Assembly: GCA_022264855.1 (NCBI GenBank)
Contig: JABYQU010000003.1
Location: forward strand, 868,001 to 932,000
Reading direction: 5' to 3'
DNA: 64,000 nucleotides
DNA from: Lenzites betulinus
Taxonomy: Eukaryota; Basidiomycota; Agaricomycetes; Polyporales; Polyporaceae
Below, one piece after another: positions 10,081-20,707 of this stretch. The notes under the pieces are model-generated. The model was not told the origin of the DNA. It worked only from the letters and a program-made list of their open reading frames with translations, and made no database searches. Position 1 is the first letter of the stretch, and each line of letters begins with the position of its first letter. The position numbers and the translations under genes are program-made.

Positions 10081-11703
10081 ATGGACGAATCTTACTCGAG
10101 ATTTGCGCTACCACACCTGAGCCAGCTGTCCGAAGCAGCTGTCCACCGTACCATGGAGAGAGGAGAGCTCTTGAGACTCGTCCAAGATGGCGTAACGGAA
10201 CGACAAACCCTCATGCGCAACGTGGCGGACGACATAACCAGGCTGCAATCTATCCAGAACTCAATGTCTTTCGTCAACCGGCTTCCCCCAGAACTCCTTG
10301 CCACCATATTCTTCTTTGTCAGGACCGGCTCCGGAAGGAACTCGGATGTGCGGCTCATTCGCATGACCCACGTCTGCGCTCAGTGGCGCGCTGTTGCACT
10401 GGGCGCCGCAGGTCTCTGGAAGCGCGTCTCTCTCGACAATACGAAAGGCATTGAAGCTTTCCTCCAAAGATCAGGGGCCCTCCCCGTCCACCTCTCTGTT
10501 TCCCTCACCCACCACCCTGTAAAGGCTACCTTACGACTGATTGGTTCCAACATGGATCGCATCCGAAGTCTCAAAGTCTCCGTCCCCGGCAATCTCGACA
10601 CGGAATTCGTCACGAACAGGCTGAAGGCGTTCCCCGCACCGATGCTCGAGGAGATGTCGATCGAGAAGACCCTCATTCGTGTTCCGTACCGCCATTTCTT
10701 GCGACGATGGGAGTCGGATGTCGCAGAGACACAAGGCACACCTGCGCTGCGCACGCTGAAGCTCAACTGCGTCCCCATGTTCTTCATCCCCAAGGGCCCG
10801 AACGCGCTGACCACCATCATCTTATCGGGCTTCAAGATCCCCAGCCTCCCCAACCTTCTGAAACTGCTGAACCATAGCCCGCTGCTAGAACACCTGTCCA
10901 TAAACGGTCCGTTCACCGGGGACCCCCTCGACCCCGGCCTTTTCTCTTCTGCCAAGTTGCTGCACCTGAAGACCTTCCAGCTCATGATCCGCCCGCTGCT
11001 CGGCGTCGCCGGCCTCCTCTCGTGTCTCCAACTGGCGGAGCAGACGGACATCACGATCACGACCTCGTCCTACCACGGCGAAGGCTTCGCGCAAATCTTC
11101 CCCGCAGAGGGGCACCCGCTCGCGTTCGCGACGCTCGCGCCGCGCCGGCTCGAGCTCTCGTGGGACCTCTGGAAGCTCAACCTGCGCGCGTACCGCGGCG
11201 CGGACGACTTCCACAGCCCCGCGCTGCAGGTCGTCGCCGCGGACCACGCGCCGCGCGCGGGGCGCAGCTTCCTCGGCGACTGGGCGTTCGACACGAGCCG
11301 CGTCGAGACGCTCGTCGTGCACGGGAAGCGCGAGGTCGAGGCGCGCCGCTGGCCCGCGGTGTTCGCCGCGCTGCCTGCGCTGAAGACGCTGCGGCTGATG
11401 TCGATTGGCGTGAGCAATATGGAGGAGATCACGGAGGCGTTCGTGGCGGCGCGGCAGCCGCTGTGCCCCGAGCTGGAGACGGTGGAGGTGTTTGATCTGG
11501 GGTCGCATGCGGAGAGCTCGGCGGCGAAGATGTTTATGTCGCGTGGGCTGAGCGCGGCGGGGATACATCCGAAGAGGGTGGAGCTGTTCAATATGTGCAA
11601 CGCCTGTGCCCCGAGTTGTAAGGACGATTTCATACAGGCAGTGTTGGATACTGGGATAGAGGAGATTATCATCGACGGTGCATGTACAGCTCTACCTGTG
11701 TAA
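10081..11703 (+). CDS. F-box protein, single exon (paralogue of 30161 gene)
   Basis: Probable SCF ubiquitin-ligase adaptor of 540 residues in one exon. It starts at the ATG of MDESYSRFALPHL; upstream in-frame codons lack an ATG. A short helical segment (residues 15-55, LSQLSEAAVHRTMERGELL) precedes the F-box at about 60-105 (VNRLPPELLATIFFFV ... THVCAQWRAVALG). The remainder is leucine-rich. Residues about 370-440 share clear blocks with the minus-strand gene at 30161-31868: LRAYRGADDFHSPALQV against LHAYRGQDEFHTPALQV, and FLGDWAFDTSRVETLVV against FFGDWPIDTAHIETLVV. The last third of the gene has much higher GC at third positions than the first third. Target unknown. Confidence 0.9.
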   Translation: MDESYSRFALPHLSQLSEAAVHRTMERGELLRLVQDGVTERQTLMRNVADDITRLQSIQNSMSFVNRLPPELLATIFFFVRTGSGRNSDVRLIRMTHVCAQWRAVALGAAGLWKRVSLDNTKGIEAFLQRSGALPVHLSVSLTHHPVKATLRLIGSNMDRIRSLKVSVPGNLDTEFVTNRLKAFPAPMLEEMSIEKTLIRVPYRHFLRRWESDVAETQGTPALRTLKLNCVPMFFIPKGPNALTTIILSGFKIPSLPNLLKLLNHSPLLEHLSINGPFTGDPLDPGLFSSAKLLHLKTFQLMIRPLLGVAGLLSCLQLAEQTDITITTSSYHGEGFAQIFPAEGHPLAFATLAPRRLELSWDLWKLNLRAYRGADDFHSPALQVVAADHAPRAGRSFLGDWAFDTSRVETLVVHGKREVEARRWPAVFAALPALKTLRLMSIGVSNMEEITEAFVAARQPLCPELETVEVFDLGSHAESSAAKMFMSRGLSAAGIHPKRVELFNMCNACAPSCKDDFIQAVLDTGIEEIIIDGACTALPV

Positions 11704-12037
11704 TATACAGACTCTTCGTGCGATTACTTACTTATGTGTATATACCTCGTGTTCGCTCGTTCAAGTATTCATGGCTTGATTCGAGAAGCTGGAGCGTCAG
11801 GGTGTCTGAATAGGTCGCATACTGGCCTGCCGCTCGGTACACACATCGACTTCAAGGGGCGAGATGTAAACAAACAAAGTTAGGACTAGCTGTAACATAC
11901 ACGGAACAGTACACATCGTCGGCGGTGCTAATCATCCAAGGTTCCGCTACAATCTATGACGAGCTGCAACATCTACTCAGATACACCGTGAAACAGTCCG
12001 GGAATTCGGTATCTAGCGCTATGAGCGTTCAAGGTGC
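11704..12037. other. Convergent 3' spacer
   Basis: Tail-to-tail gap between the plus-strand F-box gene and the minus-strand phosphatase gene; both 3' untranslated regions must lie here. No other feature seen. Confidence 0.6.
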
Positions 12038-14791
12038 TCAGAACCACTTGCCAGGCTTCAGGCCGATCCGGTCGAGGACCCCCTTGAAAGACTGCGGGAC
12101 AAATGCGCCGAGCGAAGTGGCCGACTGTAGCTTGATGGGCTTTCCGGCGACTTCCAAGCTGCAGATGGAACTAGTTAGATGGGACATGACGACGAGAATA
12201 TTTGAGAGCGTACTGGTAGGCTGGTTTGCCGTCAATCACGATCTCTACTCTCACGACGGGGTGGCTGTAGTCCCTTGTGTCGACCTCGAGCGTTGCCCTA
12301 TAAGTCGATTAGTATTTAGGATATGGGTAATGAGCTATAACCAATGCAACGGACCATTTATGGTTCCCCTCGGCGATATACCGGATGACCTTCTCCCTCG
12401 GGATCTCTTCGACGGTCTTTACGACCTCCGTGGTACCGTCTTCCAGCACGACCACGTTCTCCCTCGTCTTGTTCACGACTTCGTCGCTACGCGGCTTGAG
12501 CGTGCGGATGAATGGCACGTAGAACATGTTCATCGGGCTCGTCGAGATCTCGAGCACCTTGTGGCCCGTGTCGCCGCTCTCGAACTCGATCGCGGCGAAT
12601 TCGTGGCGGTCGCCGGAGAGGACGATGAGGTTGGGCACAGACTGGAACGCGCTAAGGAGAGCGCTCTTCTCGTACGGGAACGCGGCCCAAGTGTCGATCG
12701 CGCCCTCGTATGTCCAGAGTGCGGTGAAGGGCACAGAGGAGACGACAAACTTGAAGACCGCGGTGTTGTTGACCTGCGTGGTGAGGTACGTCAGTTCATG
12801 ATGTAGATGCTTATGTATCACGAAGGCTTGCCTTTCCGAGCCAGCTGTACAGAGCAGTAAGCTGTTTGTCGCCGAGCATTGTGTGGGTGCTGGGGTCGTC
12901 GGAGAAGATATCGGAGCGATATTTCCGAGTATCCATCACGAAGTACGCTGCGTCACCATACCGGAAGTCGTAGTAGTACTGGCCTTCGTCGATAGGGTCG
13001 TAGTTGGCGTCCGCATTGTAGAGCTCAAATGCGTTCGTAGCATTTTCAAATGGAGGTAGAGAACTGTTTCCCTGCCCTGCGTAGTTGTTGATGATCTAGA
13101 TCGCTGTCAGCGCTATTCGCTGCAAGAGAACGGTGTCACAATACCTCATGATCGTCGTATGTATGAATGATTGCTATGAAAAGGACTTCTCAGCATCCCT
13201 GCAAGTTTATGCATCAAACATGGAACTTACGCAAGCGCTCGTAGACCTTCCGGAAGCTGGGACTATTGTAGTTGCGGCGGTAGAGACGTTGATACGCCTC
13301 CTTGTCGTCTCCAAAGTAAGCAGGCACATCGGCATAGATGAAATCGCCCATGAAGACCATGAATTCCGTAGGAGGCACGGGGCTTTCTGCAACAACTGTA
13401 GTATCATTTGCTGCGGGAACAGTGATATTCTCAGCAGACGTGCTATCCGCAGGAGACGCCGTGGAAGAAATTGATGAAGACGCATCGTCAGAAGCATTTT
13501 GAGCAGCGGCAACAGCAGCAGCAACGGGTGCAGAGGAGGAAGCAGACCGAGAAGGCCAGAGGTAGTCCGCGAGGAAATCAAAGCCCTTCAGCTGACGGTC
13601 ATGGAAGGGACGGTAGGGGAAGTTGGGGATCATGCAAGATGAGGCAATGAAGCGGTAATGAGAGCCACTGTGCAGGCGCGGATCCGGGGCTGTATGGAAG
13701 CGAATCGGAGTGGCGGGGTAGGGAAGCACTGTGCTGTTGATGTCCTCAAACCGATCTTCCGGCGGAGGGAAGTGATATCAGTAACGAAGTCGCGAAGGAT
13801 ATTTAAATGCGGTCAACATACATTCGTATTGCGTGTTAGGCCACAAGCCATGGAGGAGAACAGTCCGAACCCAGTCGTGGTCCGAAGTCAGGTTAGCAAC
13901 CGGGCCCTCTTTCCATTGGGTGTCTGAACCAGCATTGCTATCGAGTTGTCTCCAAGAGACGCGGACGAGATTTTCTGTTCCGTTTGTAGACGGATAGCGG
14001 ACCACAATCTTGGCCGAGTCAGGGTGGAGTGCACCGACGCGAGTGTAGACCACATCGGTCGCAGAGTCAAAGTACGGGAATGCAACAAACTCCACAGCAG
14101 CAAGGAGAAGCAAGGTGTTGATAGCCAGGTTTACTCTTTGCAGCACACGGACCGGAGAAGGCACTGAAAATACTATGGTGGCGAGAGCAGACTTGAGCTG
14201 AATTTGAATGTTAGCAAAGGTTGCATTTTGATGAGGAACGGCAACGCACCGTCGGGGGCTCAACCACGGCAGCTACAACAGTAGTCTCCGAGACTGCAAC
14301 GTCTGTCACAACATCGCCATTCGTGTCAGGTTTTTCCTGTTCGATGGTTACGACCTCCTCCTTGACCGCGATTATTTCCGAGAAGGCGGGGGCGCCGTAG
14401 TGTTGAGCAGCAACATAGGCGAGATACAACGTGGGTATGAGGTATTTCCCTACGGAAACAGGGGCCTGTAGACGCGGTATTTAGTGGCTGAGTCGGGCAG
14501 AAAGACGGAGAGACGCACGACTTCGAGGAAGAGATAGACTACAATGCGGAAGAGGGTGGAGAAGGCGGAGCTGGCTATGGCCAGGGAGGCCATTGCGACG
14601 GAGAGTTTTGTGCGTGTCGTCGTCGTGACTGGTCGTGAGCGTCGGGCGGGGGTGGTGGTCGTTGGTGCAGCTGCGGGTGGAGGAGGAGGAGGAGTGATGT
14701 CGACCGTGACCGGCACGCGCTCGCGTGGGCGTTGCCGTTTTGGGCGGGGCGATTGCGACCGCTCTGGGTGTTCTCTGCTAACAACGCTCAT
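12038..14791 (-). CDS. Membrane-anchored PhoD-like metallophosphatase
   Basis: Predicted metal-dependent phosphoesterase of the PhoD/alkaline phosphatase D superfamily, 768 residues. Nine exons: 14791-14519, 14465-14250, 14197-13822, 13755-13231, 13173-13145, 13095-12832, 12773-12355, 12297-12214, 12158-12038. The N-terminus is basic and Pro/Thr-rich, followed by hydrophobic stretches in the first ~180 residues (IVVYLFLEV, IPTLYLAYVAA, INTLLLLAAVEF), so it is likely held in a membrane. Catalytic landmarks: SCMIPNFPYRPF near 330, FMVFMGDFIYADVP, HTYDDHEIINNYAG, YYYDFRYGDAAYFVMDTR and LSGDRHEFAAIEF. The DDHE motif sits on a 29-base exon. A 175-residue C-terminal part follows the last motif. Intron 6 starts with GC (AAG|GCAAGC). 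It shares a 195-base divergent promoter with the formin gene. Substrate unknown. Confidence 0.88.
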
Positions 14792-14986
14792 CTTCGCCCT
14801 CCACGCCGCACACGGTCTCCTCGCTGTCTGTTCTGACGACCTCTCATGTGTCTCTGACGAGCCTATGGTCTCCACCCTCCTTCGGCGACAAACATATCTT
14901 ATTTCGAACCAGGCAGCGTTGGTTAACGCGTCCGGCCTTCAACCACCTTCTCTCGGCGGCCTTGAGCCCGCTTCTGTTCTTCCAGT
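14792..14986. promoter_or_regulatory. Bidirectional promoter, phosphatase/formin
   Basis: Only 195 bases separate the two divergent ATGs, so the promoters of the phosphatase (minus) and the formin (plus) must overlap. No clear TATA box is visible. Confidence 0.6.
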
Positions 14987-17900
14987 ATGGACACTCTCTT
15001 TGGAAAACGGAAGAACAGACCTCGCCAGGCATCCATAATTGCTCAGGATGCCAGCGAAAGGACATTGCGCCCCTTGTCCGCCTCCTCTGTCGCCACTACC
15101 CGTTCCGATACCACTCGGAGCTCGCGCCAGGTGCCCTCTATGTCGCCCTTCGAGCCTCACCACCACCACCTCTCCAATTTGTACAAGCACAACCAGACCG
15201 ATGAATTTACGTTTCAACGCCCGGAGAACGACGAGGAGATCGAGATGCTCTTCGAGAATATCATGCGCATGCGCGGTCTCGAAGACATACCTCACCTTTC
15301 CATAGATCAGAAGTGGCACATTGTCTATAATGACGAGCAGATGCGCTGGTCCGATGAGCGCCGAAGGGACGAGCAATCTCGTAAACAGAACGAGACCGGG
15401 CAAGCCGCCGCCGTCGTTGAGGGCACTCCGGAGTGGTACATCAAGAAGTTCATGGATAGGACCATCACTCCCAAGCAGGCGTCCAGTCTGCAGGTATCCC
15501 TGCGTAGTAAGGAGATGAGGTGCGCCGATCCCCTTCTCGTCAAAATACCTCATGTCTGAGTGTCGTGCTTCACAGCTGGTTTAAGCACTTCGTTACTATG
15601 CAAGGCACGTCCGTGCTGGGACAGGCGTTGCAAAGTATCAGCCGCAAGGGCTTACAGAGGTACGTTCATATCTCGCGAGTGTCCGCGACGCCCCGGCCGC
15701 CCGAAGTTCTACATGAGAAAATGCCATAACATGGAGTGGCATGTTTGAGATGACAGGCTCATGCTACAATTTGACGTGGTCAATTGTGCATGTCCTGGTG
15801 AATTATATGATACAAGAATATCTGGCAGCACTTCTGCCACATACGGGCTAGCATGCTCGATCCTCAGCACACGCGTCTTGGCTAACCAATCGGCCTGGTG
15901 TCTGCTTTTTGGCACGGGGCGGTCGCTTGTCGCGAGACGTCCCTTCACTGCGTGGCTCTTAACCCATCTGGTTACAGGCGCAAGGATGATACCGACCTAG
16001 AATATGAGATTGCGAAATGTCTCAAGCAAATTCTGAACCATCAAGTAAGAATGCAGTTCAAGACAATTATCGGCGTTTAACTCATGTCTTCTTCAGTTCG
16101 CTGCCAATGACGCGCTCAACCATCCTACAATCTTGACGCAAATCACATCAGCCTTGAACACCCCGCACCTACCTACTCGCAAGCTCCTCCTGGACCTGCT
16201 GTGTTTCTTGGAGTACTTTAACGATGGACAGTGCCATAACCTGGTCATCAGTGCGCTGGAATCCCTCAGTGCAGCTAACAATGAGGCGGGAAACCCGTAC
16301 GGGTTCTGGTTCAAATCACTGGAAAGCGCGCTGGCGGGGAGGGGCAAGATGGGAACCCGCGTCGGCGCGAGCGACGAAGTCAAACAACATGGCGGCGTGG
16401 ATCCTTCCTTGAACGACTACACGGTATGCTCGACGCGCCGCCGCCGTCGTACGGACGCCCGCTGACCCGTCCTTAGCTCTCGAACATTATATTCATCAAT
16501 GCCATTATGATCAACATCGACGACGTCGACATTCGAGTCCACCACCGCTCGCAAATGGATGCCGCAGGGTTGCAGCGCATCATTGCCCACTGTAGCACCT
16601 TCGGCGTTGCGGTCATCGACAAGCAGTTGCAGATCTTGCAGCAGATGATCGACGAGGATGAAGCGAAGGTGAAGGAGCGTGTCGACCAGGCGATCCTGCG
16701 CGACCTCGCCAACCCGGAGGACGTGTACAATGCCCTGCGTGCGAAGACGGCGGAATCGAAGGCCAAGGACCACTTCTTGTCGATCATGCAGCATATGTTG
16801 CTCATCCGCGAGGAGGGCCCCGCACTCGCGCACTACTACCAGCTGATCGACTCGCTTGTAGCGGACGTTGTGCTCGACAAGAAGCTTGTGGGTGCAGAGC
16901 AGCGGCTCGGACACTCTGTCGAGCGGATCATCGCGCACTTCAACGAGGCAGACCGGTACCAAGTCCTCGAAGATGAGCTCGCCAAGGCGAACACCGCGGC
17001 GCTGCGGTACCGACTTGAGAAGGAGGCACTCGAAGAAGAAGTAGCACAGGGCGAGGGCGGACTCGTCGGCTCGCTGAAGAGTAAGGTGGCACGGCTGGAG
17101 GAGAAGCTCGCTATATCGCGTGAGAACACGCACAAGCTCCAGGGCCAGATCGAGACGCAGAAGTCGGGATACGAGGAGCAGATCGCGCAACTCGAAGCCC
17201 AGATTATGGAGCTATTCCGCATGTTGAAGGAGGTCAGCCGTGGTGTCGGCAGGATCATTGATCATGCGAATGCAGGCGGGATGGATCGCAAGACACTCAT
17301 CGACACGCTCGAGAAACACTTCCAACGGGACAAGACCATTGGGATTCTGGAGGGTAGGCGCAAAAAGAGGGGCCCCAACGGTGAAGAGCTACCAGACGAT
17401 GAGGACGATGGGGGCGACACCCCGAGGAAAGACGGCAGTATACGTCGCCGCGGAGCGGGATCAACGAGAGGAAAGAAGGCGTCTAGGATGGGTATGGCTC
17501 GGGTGTCTGAGGCGCAGAATGGACACATCTCACAGTTCATGGACGCCGATGATGACATCGAGCAAGAGCAGATTCAGCAGCAGTTCGCAGAGGGTGCAAT
17601 GGTATGTCATCTATATTTGTGGCAGAGCAAATTGTTGAAGCTAGATACAGAGCGTCGTGCGCGACGGATCATCCTCCCCAAGGAGTATTCGGACGCCTTC
17701 TCGACGGAACAAGAACCTCCCTCGCACGCCTTTGGGTAGTAAGTGAACTAATCTGCTGGTCCCCGCTAGCACTCACCTTTTGCAGCATACTTTACCGCGG
17801 ACAGCGACAGCCGTAGCGTATCGCAGGCCGACACAACAGATGACTTCGACGGTGACAGCGAATTGAGACGGTCGACCTCTACGCGCAGCTCCTCCAACCC

Positions 17901-20501
17901 AACTACGGAAGCAACATCCGTAAGCTCTGGCCTGTCGCTAGACACCTCCGCCCATGGGAAGATCATCCCAGCTGCCCTGGAATCACCAGCGGTGCCCGGA
18001 TCGCTAGCAGAGCAGCTACGGAGGCATCTCACGAGAAGAGGACGTCCGCCATCAGAACCGAGCCCTCTCAACTCGCCGATACCAGACGAGCTCATTCCAC
18101 CTATGCCGCCTCCGCCACCGCCGCCGCCGCCGCCTCCTCCACCAGGGTTCGCAGGACCCATGTCTCCGCCTCCTCCGCCTCCACCACCACCACCACCTCC
18201 GCCTCCGCCGCCTCCACCTCCCCCCGGGGGCAAGTTTGGCGGTCCTCCACCGCCACCGCCACCACCTCCACCACCTGGCCCTCCAGGTCCTCCACCGCCA
18301 CCGCCTCCCCCAGGTGCCAAGATGCCGGGGGGCTCGCGGACATCTATGCTGGGCAACAACATATCGAACTTGCTGGCGGCGCGCAAGGATATCTCGATTA
18401 CGCCGAGCACGAAGATGAAGCAGCTGCAGTGGGACAAGTTGCCCCCGTCGCAGGCGGAGCGGACGGTGTTCAAAGAGCCATCGCGCGAGGAGGAGTGGGT
18501 GAAGAAGCTCCAGTCGGACGGTGTGTGGATGGAGATGGAGGAGGACTTCAAGGCGAAGCAGCTCGTGATCAACTTGATGGGTGGGTCTTTTGGATGCACG
18601 AAGTGGATTTGTGGGCGTCGTGCTGACCGACCCTTGCAGCCAAGCAAAAGCGCGCGGAACTGAAGAGTGTACTCGACCAGCAGACCAAGAAGCGCGTCGG
18701 TAAGCTAATCTTGTCAAATCCTTCGATAGTGCCGCGGTTGACAGCGTGCCCCAGAAATCCTCATCCAGACAGTGAAGAGGCTTGCGCCGGAGGAGATCGC
18801 TCTCCGCATCCGCGACTTCGACCAGGTCGTGTGTACACAGGGCTTCCTGAGCGAGTTGAAGCCCGTTTTGCCCAATCCAGAACAGGTGCGTACTTGATGC
18901 AGTGCTCCATATGGAGCCGATCCTTACAAGCCTTTGCATAGGTCGGCAAGCTCAACGTTTACCGCAATGCCGATCCCGAAGAACTCGCTGGACTGCACCC
19001 CTCAGATCGTCTCATGGTGCAACTCATCAAGATCGATCGTCTGGGCCCTCGTATCGAAGGGATGTTATACAAGTGTGTGTTCGACGATACATGGACACTG
19101 CTCGATGACGTGAGTGGTTATAACCCCTTGACATTGTGACCATTTGCTGATGACTGTGAACAGAGCGCTCGCAAGTTGTCAAATGCGGGCAAATCACTAC
19201 TAGATGCGAAACACTTCAAGGAGCTGCTCAGCGTGAATTTTCAAAGTGAAAGCGCCTATACAACTGGAGAAAGCTGACGAGGTTTTATAGCTCATCCTGC
19301 TCATTGGTAACTACATGAACGGTACTGGTGTAAAGGGTGGTGCGTTCGGATTCCGCGTCAGCAGTATCAACAAGGTGCGGTATCATCTCAGCGAGTGCTC
19401 AAACAATGCTAAACTATCGGCTCCCAGATGGTCGATACCAAATCGCTACACAACACGACGCTGCTCCACTTCTTAGAGCGAACGGTCGCGAAGCATTTCC
19501 CGGACATGGAGGCCTTCCTAGATGAGCTTGCCGCACCCGCCGAGGCTTACCGAGGTCAGCATAGTACTCATTCCTTCAGCGAAATGCTTCTGACAGTTCT
19601 ATTTCGCAGTCAATCTGCTAGACGTCCGAAAGAGCCTCGGCGAGCTTCGCGAAGGCTTGAAGTCGATCCGCAAGGAGCTGACGGAGCACTTCTCCGACAT
19701 GGAGATGAACGACAAGTACGGGAAGCAGATGTGGCAGTTCGTTGGCCGTGCAACCTCGCAGCTCGAGGATCTTGTGGACGACGTGAACCACGCGGAGTCC
19801 ACGTTCTCGGAAGTCGTCAAGTATTACGGAGAGGACGAGAAGAGCATGAATTCGGCCGAATTCTACGGTGTCTTCAAGACTTTTGTTACCTCTTACAAGG
19901 TATGCCTCCCTGGGGACTGCGTACGAGCCAATTCTGACATTGTGGTGCACAGAAATGCCGGGGAGAGAACATGGCAATGGCAGAAGAGCGCATGGCCGTG
20001 GAGAAGCGGCGGGCGGCGGCGGAGGAGGCGAAGGCGAACAAGCTCAAGGCCGCGGAGACCGCCGAGCCCGCAGCGGAAGAGGACAACGCGGCGCTGGACA
20101 ACCTGCTGGAGAAGCTGCGCAACGGCGACAGCGTCGGCCGCAAAGCGCGACGCTCCCGCAAGAGCACCGTGCCCCGCGCGCCCGCGACGCCGCTCACGCT
20201 CAACACGGACGTCCTCCTGGCGGCGAAGTCGGGCGACGACACCGTGGACATCGCGCGCGACATGCTCGCGAAGCTGAAGGCGGACGGGTTCGAGGCGCTC
20301 ACGCCGTCGACGCCCACGATGGCGAGCATGCGGCGGTCGCGGCGGAAGCGGGACACGGAGGGGGTGGCTGCGCTGGCAGCACTGGGCGAAAGCATCGGCT
20401 CGCCGGTCGAGCCCGTGCACGAAGATTCGGACGCCGCGCCAGGGCCGTCTCCGCCCGTGGTGGCAGTGGACTTGATAGAGGAGCATCCCAGTAGTAGTTA
20501 G
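14987..20501 (+). CDS. Diaphanous-type formin (FH1-FH2)
   Basis: Nucleates and elongates unbranched actin filaments for cables, septation and tip growth. Fifteen exons: 14987-15519, 15576-15659, 15978-16044, 16097-16423, 16477-17601, 17651-17738, 17786-18580, 18640-18699, 18755-18885, 18942-19109, 19164-19232, 19291-19374, 19428-19554, 19610-19899, 19953-20501; 1498 residues, in frame. A Rho-GTPase-binding/FH3 region covers about 70-480 (starting LFENIMRMRGLEDIPH; FVTMQGTSVLGQALQSISRK), then a coiled coil at about 480-600 and an acidic linker. FH1 at about 820-895 is almost pure proline and would bind profilin-actin. FH2 runs from about 930 (MKQLQWDKLP) to 1320 and includes the motif GNYMNGTGVKGGAFGFRVSS. 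The C-terminus is basic (RKARRSRKS), possibly an autoregulatory segment. The intron at 15660-15977 is unusually long. Confidence 0.95.
18090..18325 (+). repeat. FH1 proline-codon repeat
   Basis: Run of CCN codons encoding several stretches of 8-20 prolines separated by Gly/Met/Phe. The antisense strand reads as a glycine-rich open frame, which is only its shadow. Such repeats expand and contract easily, so length may differ among strains. Confidence 0.9.
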
Positions 20502-20707
20502 CTGTATTGACCTGTACCCCGGAAGCTTGCATCATCTCGTCTCGCCGCTTGCATAGTTGTATACCCGTCCCACTGTATAGCCTACGCTCTCCACATTGCT
20601 GCCTAGTTCCCTTCGGTTTACGCTACTTGATGTATTTCGTTCGAGCCCTGCCTGATAAGTTTGGACACGACTGTACATATGCATGACTAACGACCACGTT
20701 CCGACAA

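Noticed and set aside
10885..11568. Arg-rich minus-strand frame opposite the F-box gene
   Set aside because: Shadow caused by high third-position GC; no domain.
17602..17739. Read-through of formin exon 5 to a stop at 17739
   Set aside because: A GT-AG intron (17602-17650) and exon 17651-17738 restore the frame into the FH1 region.
17766..18647. Glycine-rich 293-codon minus-strand frame
   Set aside because: Exact antisense shadow of the formin FH1 proline repeat.
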